64,000 nucleotides of DNA, from positions 55,624 through 119,623 of the forward strand of contig CAJQUW010011581.1 of assembly GCA_907163375.1 (NCBI GenBank), given 5' to 3'. The position numbers were made by a program, and so were the translations under genes. The notes below the pieces were generated by a model. That model made no database searches and was not told the DNA's origin. It was given only the letters and a program-made list of their open reading frames with translations. This document shows, in pieces, positions 57,501-64,000 of this stretch. Position 1 is the first letter of the stretch. Every line of letters begins with the position of its first letter. Source of the stretch: Prostheceraeus crozeri. Lineage: Eukaryota > Platyhelminthes > Polycladida > Euryleptidae.

Positions 57501-60500
57501 GGCAAACAATATTTGCCTAGTTTGAAATGTAAATGGAGGTGTGAACGTTTGCTCGTTAGAAAAATCAACTCATTTTAGAGTGAAAGTTAACATCGGAAAG
57601 TTTTTCAAACACGTGTAGCCTAACTTTGTTTCTAAGTCACATTTTAGACCGTAAATTCATAGGTCATTATACATGTCATGAACCATCCAAATTTCAGATT
57701 TGAAGGCGTTCAGTTGAGAAAGGTGGACTGCAGATATATTTTCTGTGTTTAGGCAAAAGCGGAAATATTCTTCGTATTTTGGTAAGATTAGTTGAATTAT
57801 TCTTGTTGACAGCATTTTTAATGGTACACTTCATGCATAGCAGCATATTTCCTTATTCACTTAATCTGATGTGCATGGAATTGAATTTGACGAATTAGAG
57901 TTATTAACATCGATACTTTGGTTTCTTATTGAATTATTGTTTGTATAATTTCTTAGTGAGAGTGCTGAATTTCATTCCTTTGAATGGCCAAAGCTGTTAT
58001 TCCTCCTAGGAGAGTACTACTTTTAAGTACTTACTTTTAAGTAAGAGTTCTTCATGAATTGGAAATTTTTATCATAATCAAGCCAAGTGCTTGAAATAAT
58101 TTCATGTGGTACCCGAGAACAAAAAATATTTGGACCTGTCGAAGCTCACCTGAACCCATCGATTGCAATGCGGAAAGTGAAAGTCATCCGACCCACCGAG
58201 GACTCATTTCTTCAATATGAACCAATCCACACACGCCTATTCATACTGCAGTGTGTGATCAGCCAGATGGAATTCGAATACATGTAGTCGAAGAGGACAA
58301 CTGAGTCAGTATGATCATTGGAAGCGATCTATGCGCAGCTGCATCATCAGACACTATCGGTCGGTGATAATAAGCAAAGCCATTGATGAAAAACACGCCG
58401 TTTGTTTTTTGCCGCGAATACGCGACGATGACTCTTCGGTTGAGCTTTGCATGAAGGCAAGTCTGTTGCTATGCTATGCCACACCTCTGTTGACAATGAC
58501 AACACTGTCGAGGATTTTGCTTCGTCGGCCATCAACAATAGTTAGACGATTGTGAAGTCTCTCACAGCGTAAATATATCAAGATGAGTTAGCTCAACTTA
58601 TAGTCACAAATGAATTAAATTATACCTTCGTATAATCAGTCAAAATATACGGGGTTTATCAAAATAAAGTCATGACTACTTTATTATATCACAATATAAT
58701 ACAAACTAGTCCACCGCGAAAAGATGTGTGATCCCTGTCAATTGATAAATTTGCTTCTATGAAACATAGGTAACGTACCAGTGTATCTTCTACGCAAAGC
58801 ATAATTTTACTAAAGATTGTCGCCATTTTCCGTTATTGATAAGGAACATCATTGCCATAGACTAACGGTAATTTTATTACAATGACTCACAACGTTAGTA
58901 AGTAACGTTATTCTTGCGTTAATTTGACAAAAATTTTGCCGAAAACTAATGGTTAGTTTTTGGAAACTAACGTTGCGTTGGACCAGGGACGGACCTGCGG
59001 ACAAGAAACAGAATCCCGTTTGTGGTCCGCGTATCCGTGGATCGTCTTTGTCGGGTACACTTTTGCATGCTCAGGAAGAAAGCGCTGATAGACAATGTGC
59101 ATAGGAAAAGTTTTACAGTGAAGATACAGTTTTCAGAAAGGATATTCCAGAACATAATTCTGATATTTTACCTAAATTTCCAACTTGTAATTCCACGATT
59201 ATTCAAATATCTCAGTAGGCCTAACGAAAGCAATAGTTTAAACCCGTATGCCTAGGAAATCGTAATCTGGGATATTCTCTAAACTACCAATTTAGTAAAA
59301 CAATTCGCATTTCTGATTGCAAGTGATAAAAAAATTAGAAGATTTTTGCTAATTCCACGATCATACTAAAGATTGACAACAAAGGTCTGTCGCAGTACAT
59401 TGAATAGGCCAATCTAAAGATGTCAATTATATCGGTCTCATCAAAAATATATATCTGCTGCTACCGTTATATTTTACTTTGCAATATTAGTATGAAGCTG
59501 ACATGTGAAGAATTTGTCATAGGTTGGTTGAAATTGTTTAAAATAATCGACCAAAACAAGTGGATCATAAAAACTGTAATTCCACGATGCTAAGAATTGC
59601 TCATAGAGAAAAAGCACTTTTGAGGCCTTAATCGACTCATCACATTTCAAGTGGGTCCTCGATCAGTCGATGAGACTCAAATCAACCCATGTCAATTCTA
59701 GCTCCGATGGTCAATGCAGTCCGAATCATGGAAAGTCGTAACACCTTAAGCACGTTTAAATGTCAATACAGTGAAACATTTTTTCTCTCCGTTCTCAGAA
59801 GTAAAAATTGCACCGAGTATCAAAATGTGATCGAACGCATTTATTCTCAATTTCAAAGCATGGAAAATACAAGGACGATATAGCTCGCATGCCATCATTC
59901 AGGGTTTCTCTATCAACAAATGAAAGATACCGTCCAACGACAACAACCGTAAAACAAATTCTAAGGCGATATCGTCCACCTGAGTTCCATATACAACATG
60001 TCATGACCGATAAGTTCATAAATAAATTACTGCACAGAGTATTCCAGAGCTCGATGGATCATGCTATGTCATTTCGCCTTCCATTCGATATTTGCGAATG
60101 TGCAAAGGAAATAAATAAAAGATTGAATAAGATAAGTCATAATCGACCAGTAAGGACATCTCAAAATTGCCTTTTATGAAAAGACTTTACAATTCTGAAC
60201 TTTAAAACTGGTTAAAACAAAAAAAGCTGATATTTTGAATCATAATATTCGATTCAAGCTATTTAAGCAAATCTAAAACAACAATCAACTGGTAGATATC
60301 AATAGCACAATTATTTGATATCAAATTGATATTTCGCCAAATATTAGCCAGTTTCACATTCGAATAGTCAGTCATCAAATGAAAAAAAATGTTTATATAG
60401 TAGTAAGACAGCATTTATAGCTTCCTTTGCTGAAGGAAATCAACTTTATTAAATAGATTGTCAGTCTAAAAAATTATTTTAAACAGTAAAAACCAGTTTG

Positions 60501-60951
60501 AAAATAACAATGTTCAGGAAGTAATTTTACGAAATCAAATATTCACAGTCAAATATGGACACCTCAAGTAGCAAAATGCAAGTTTTCAAGGATATCATCT
60601 ACATCATCATCATCCATTTGGGACAATTCCATTTCAGAGGATCATATACAAATTAATGTCTCATTCTCATTGAAGTTTCTTTTGAACTCCTAGTACACTC
60701 AATGGATGGTTCTTGAACAGCAGTGTATATTGGCATGCACCATTTAAACAATGCAGATATGCCCAAAAACGTTTTTAGTATATACATGCAGATAACGAAT
60801 GGCATGTATCACAGAGGTTGCATCAATAAGTCAGTGCTTCAATTTAGCATCAATTCATCTATTTCTCCAACAATGAGCACCGTCAACCAGTTACAACCTC
60901 AGAGTTCAAAGGAAACTGAGGAAAGAAACTGGAAGTCCGAGATAAAATTAT
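57501..60951. other. No gene recognised; TAACGTT-related piece at 58870-58985
   Basis: Mostly AT-rich intergenic DNA. At 58870-58985 words such as AACGTTAGTAAGTAACGTT and GGAAACTAACGTTGCG with a following GGACCAGGGAC show a diverged piece of the TAACGTT-rich element. Frames at 58087, 59808-60179 and elsewhere have no known relatives. Confidence 0.45.
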
Positions 60952-61221
60952 TCAGACATCTAAGTCAGTTATCGATGGCTCTTTTCCTTCGTCGCCAACA
61001 GGTTGAATGGCTTTCGGATCTGTTCGATCGGTGTTGCGATTTACCCTGGGACTAGGCCGGCCTTCGCTCGCAGCATGTGTAGAAGGAACGCGTTTCATGG
61101 GACAGCACAGGTCACTAGCACACTGCTCTTGAGGACCACAGTCTAGAACACAGCTGCCACCATTATGAGAAGGCATGATTGGAGGATCGTTACCGCTTCT
61201 GTTGGCTTCATCTTCTTCCTG
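60952..61221 (-). CDS. SLC30A1: ZnT1-like zinc transporter, last exon
   Basis: ZnT1 (SLC30A1) exports zinc across the plasma membrane as a proton/zinc exchanger of the cation diffusion facilitator family; its C-terminus is cytosolic. This 270-bp terminal exon follows an acceptor (TTTTTTTCCAG) and encodes 89 residues and a TGA: QEEDEANRSGNDPPIM, then a Cys-rich block (GGSCVLDCGPQEQCASDLCC) and a hydrophilic tail ending EPSITDLDV. Vertebrate ZnT1 has a similar Cys block (CELACRTQCALKQCC) shortly after the TTIQPE motif. Exon 61454-61542 supplies that motif and ends in phase 0, fitting this exon. A CAGCAG repeat leaves a one-codon ambiguity in the acceptor. Confidence 0.82.
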   Translation of the reverse strand, partial: QEEDEANRSGNDPPIMPSHNGGSCVLDCGPQEQCASDLCCPMKRVPSTHAASEGRPSPRVNRNTDRTDPKAIQPVGDEGKEPSITDLDV

Positions 61222-61453
61222 CTGGAAAAAAATTGAAATTTTCTACCAATTCAGTTAAAATAACTAAAAGTGAAGAGACACTTTTTAATTTACATATCTT
61301 TATATAGAAAAGCGAGCTAAGAGGATTAATATTATGAATACTTTCAATTACACACGTAAAATATGCGTTTTCGTTGTAGAATATTTGATGTTTATGTGAT
61401 ATTTTCGAATTCTATTGAATAGATGAACGAATGTGAGGACAATATCAACTTAC

Positions 61454-61542
61454 ATCGGAAATTTCTGGTTGTATTGTGGTGCAGTGAATATTAAAGTCAT
61501 GGAATACTTTCTTTGCCTTTCTGCATACTTGGGTGTATTCAT
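61454..61542 (-). CDS. SLC30A1: ZnT1-like zinc transporter, penultimate exon
   Basis: This 89-bp exon has the acceptor TATCATTTCAG and the donor GAT|GTAAGT. It encodes EYTQVCRKAKKVFHDFNIHC followed by TTIQPEISD. The IHxTTIQPE motif is the hallmark of the cytosolic C-terminal domain of ZnT1/ZnT10-type transporters, a ferredoxin-like fold used in dimerisation. It starts in phase 1 and ends in phase 0, consistent with its neighbours. No inactivating change is visible. Confidence 0.88.
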
Positions 61543-61768
61543 CTGAAATGATAGATATGTCATTGAATCTATGATTCTGAAAATATTCGAAATGTCTGTT
61601 ACATACTTTAGCAAGAAAAAAATAACAGGAAGTCAAAAATTACGAATGTGACATGCACATGAGTATAAGAATGAAAAATCATTTCAATGAGATTTTCTCG
61701 TTCTCAGTTTGATGTGACATATCATTAGAATAGTTTGACATTAAATAAGGATTTTCAGTCACTCATAC

Positions 61769-61877
61769 TTTTAGCGTCCACCTTATAGACTCCGCTAAAC
61801 TGGACTCTCATTTCATGATGGCGGGCGATCTGTCGGTCTTCAGCGTCTTCTTTTAGGTGGAGTTTAAGCATGTCTTC
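61769..61877 (-). CDS. SLC30A1: ZnT1-like zinc transporter, probable preceding exon
   Basis: The 109-bp candidate follows CATTCCTTTAG and ends at the donor AAAA|GTATGAG in phase 1, as the next exon requires (giving KNEYTQ). It encodes EDMLKLHLKEDAEDRQIARH, then HEMRVQFSGVYKVDAK. This loosely fits the ELHIWQL...RIIATAHI strand of the ZnT cytosolic domain in position and pattern, but identity is low. The phase match is good support; the sequence match is not. Exons encoding the transmembrane helices and the His-rich loop would lie further right and are not seen before 64000. Confidence 0.5.
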
Positions 61878-64000
61878 CTAAAGGAATGGACTAAAGGAAG
61901 TCTGATTGCTTTTCTAAGCTCTTCATTGGAGTATCTGTCGGCCAGCTTTGTACACGTGATCCACCTGATCACTATCATCTCCGTTCGACTGAGATGATTT
62001 CAGTAATCACGGTTTTTGTAACCCTGCAAAACTTTACAAGCCTCGCTTCAATTTGAACCCCGGAACATAGACGGTGACTAAGTGCAAACTGACTTCGATT
62101 TAGGGCTGGCAAAAAGAGTATTATTTATTTCTGATGGAAAAAGATCAAATTCCTTCAACCTTAATCACTGCAAACTCGCTATCTATCACCCCTTCCTATG
62201 TATTCAATGTATGTCGATTCTAATCACTCCATGGAGAAATTTGTTTACAGTAAAATTTCGAATTGTTTCGTTGCACTAAGATATGTAAGATTCAATCGCC
62301 AATCCCTCATACCGCATGTCCTTCGCTCCTTCATCGTGTATCTAGTAGTGGTGGGCAGCCAAGTTGAGATAGCGGGCCACAAGGAGTGGCCCGCGAAAAA
62401 GGCTCGCGGGCCACCAATTTTAAAAGGTAGTAGTATAGGTTTAGTATTATATTATTCTTTACTTTTAAGTACACACAAGGGATGCGGAGTCCTATCATTT
62501 TGATAGGACTCCGACTCCGGGTAGCAAGTATATGAAGCCTAGTTTTTTGAAAAATTAATTGATAACCTACGTCATAGATCATTACAGGCCTACTTGAACC
62601 TATATTTAGTGATCATTCCTGTATCAATTATCAATCATTTTCGATGAAAGTTTATCAAATGGCCCCCTACAGTTGAATGCATGCGACTCGGCTCTCCCAT
62701 CTTCTTAATGTGTGCTTAACACGGTTATTCTCCAGTCTCTTAGCAGGTAGGAAAATCCCCCATCCTTCTCCAAAACATGTGAGTACACTATCGAGTTTGA
62801 TATGCATACTTTGGAGGAAGCCATCACACACGATTAACGTTGAGGGTAAGAGTAGTGTTCTCAAACAAACTAGTATTACATTTTTGTCTCTGATGTGACC
62901 TTTGGTGCGTAGGTGTGATCGAGGCTAGGAAGGCTTGTCTTCTCTACTAAATCACCGAACTAGGGTTTACAATCTCGAGCCGTTTTTCGAGACTGGCTAA
63001 TCGCAATCCCGGGATCTCGATCGAGATTTATATATACTGTATATGTTTTTAATCATTAAGTTTCAAAAAATATTTCAAGAGACAATACGTGCTTGTAAAA
63101 TGTATATCTTTCAACGTGAATAAACAAACATCTACAGTAGGTAAAAACTAGTCAACTCGTAAAAAAATATTGGCGAAGTAAGGTAAGACACTGAATTGTG
63201 TTATCACTCATTCTCGGACCGTAATTTAGTTAAGAACAAACCGGCCGCCGAGAATGCCCTTTCGGATTCTACCGATGTTGGAGGTATCGATTCCAGGACT
63301 TGTTTCACCCGCTTGACGATCATTCCTGTGTCTCGAGATAGACTGAATTGTTGCAGTTCCATCCTAACCAACGATTCGAGTGAATCATTCCTTGCAGGAG
63401 GGAGACTTTTCCAATACTAGCAGACTTCTCGCAAGTATCTCACAAAACAATTAATCACCGAGACACAATTCGTTGTCGATGTGCGAAACCAACACAGCGC
63501 AGCTGCAGTAGCAGTCCGGTGACCTGTCAATAGAGCGAATTCGGGAGACTCACTGGGTTGAATGACGGTTTCTTCGACGGTTTTTCCCTCAAAGACCGCA
63601 AACCGCAAACCTAGCTCTGTCTGAACGAGCCTTGAACGGGCCTTTAGTCGTTATTCAAATCGTTGTGATTTGTCTTTCAGCTATTAATTTACGAAGTATT
63701 TTCAGTTTACAGAAGCAATACTAGTAGCAGTGTCACTCACAACACTGTTTATTAAGCGTCTGAAAGGTTTGTGTCACGGCATTGATTTAGCCCAGATTTC
63801 GCGCTGCTCCTCGGCACTAATGTCACGACAGTAGTGTCATCGTGGTGAACGAGGCTTAACCAGCTGGCTCGGCAAATACAGCACATTTGGCAATTTATCA
63901 AATTGGAAAATAAAAAATTTAGATGCATTTTCAAAAAAGCCATTGACTCTCTTAACTATGTCACTTAGAAGGAACTCAGGGCCAATCTTTCAAATATCTC
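61878..64000. other. No further gene recognised
   Basis: Probable intron of the ZnT1-like gene. It contains a triple GCGGGCCAC hairpin cluster (62372-62414) and a perfect hairpin (62486-62512). Frames near 62682, 63196 and 63417 have no known relatives. Confidence 0.4.
62372..62512. repeat. GC-rich hairpin cluster
   Basis: GCGGGCCAC at 62372 and 62406 flanks an inverse GTGGCCCGC at 62386, so two alternative hairpins can form. At 62486-62512, GGAGTCCTATCA and TGATAGGACTCC form a perfect stem with a 3-base loop. The upstream word TAGTGGTGGGCA (62346) resembles a hAT terminus, but no partner end was found. Confidence 0.65.

Noticed and set aside
59808-60179. 123-codon plus-strand frame
   Set aside because: No recognisable motif; it overlaps other frames and has no supporting signals.
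1-64000. LTR retrotransposons, retrovirus-like elements, Polintons, CRISPR arrays
   Set aside because: No long direct terminal repeats with matching internal domains, no capsid or envelope-like frames, and no spaced short repeats were recognised.

Overview
This 64-kb window is animal nuclear DNA. It is AT-rich and intron-bearing, and mobile elements make up most of what can be recognised. Two host genes can be named, both on the minus strand and both running off the window. A DAZAP2-like gene has three coding exons between 14157 and 3568, and its C-terminal exon is missing from the left end. A ZnT1-like zinc transporter (SLC30A1 type) has its last exons between 61877 and 60952, and its 5' part lies to the right. 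The tRNA-derived SINE, the frequent GGCCTA-type motifs and the mix of pogo, hAT, CACTA-like, Penelope and RTE/CR1-like elements suggest a marine invertebrate, perhaps an echinoderm or relative. That is an impression and not a proof. No LTR retrovirus-like element, Polinton, CRISPR array, rRNA gene or functional tRNA gene was recognised.

Left part (1-15 kb): a dimeric satellite (A/B variants of about 288 bp, each with a poly-G run), a short GC-rich minisatellite, a truncated Tc1-like transposase, the DAZAP2 exons, two LINE relics nested head-on inside the gene's first intron-sized gap, a perfect 152-bp duplication, a 1.5-kb foldback element inside the second gap, and another LINE relic just upstream of it.

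Centre (15-34 kb): a very large interrupted inverted repeat. Its arms (about 15262-19456 and 31216-33790) share a SINE, a conserved 85-codon frame and the last exon of a DUF4806-like gene. Later insertions separate or mark the arms: a 407-bp foldback and an 1181-bp hAT-like element (left arm only), two inverted copies of a 482-bp TAACGTT-rich element, a pogo/Tigger element with a long palindrome in its 5' leader, and a 2.7-kb hAT-like element with GGAATT repeats.

Right-centre (36-50 kb): a nearly whole pogo element with a PHD-like zinc finger tail, a CACTA-like transposase followed on the same strand by the first two exons of a DUF4806-like gene, a third pogo lineage whose 3' part was hit by a truncated Penelope-like element (9-bp target duplication), a small CACTCC-ended MITE and an RTE-like LINE.

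Right part (50-64 kb): the RTE-like LINE is split by a 6.7-kb element with CCCGGCTAACA inverted termini, a 2-bp AC duplication and arrays of GCTACGTA-containing subterminal repeats. That element in turn carries a second copy of the foldback family, a 262-bp palindrome and a purine tract. The rest is intergenic up to the ZnT1 exons.

The most interesting mobile systems are the two-gene CACTA-like/DUF4806 transposon, where exon phases agree between copies, and the GCTACGTA element, whose insertion site can be read exactly because the interrupted LINE frame is known on both sides.
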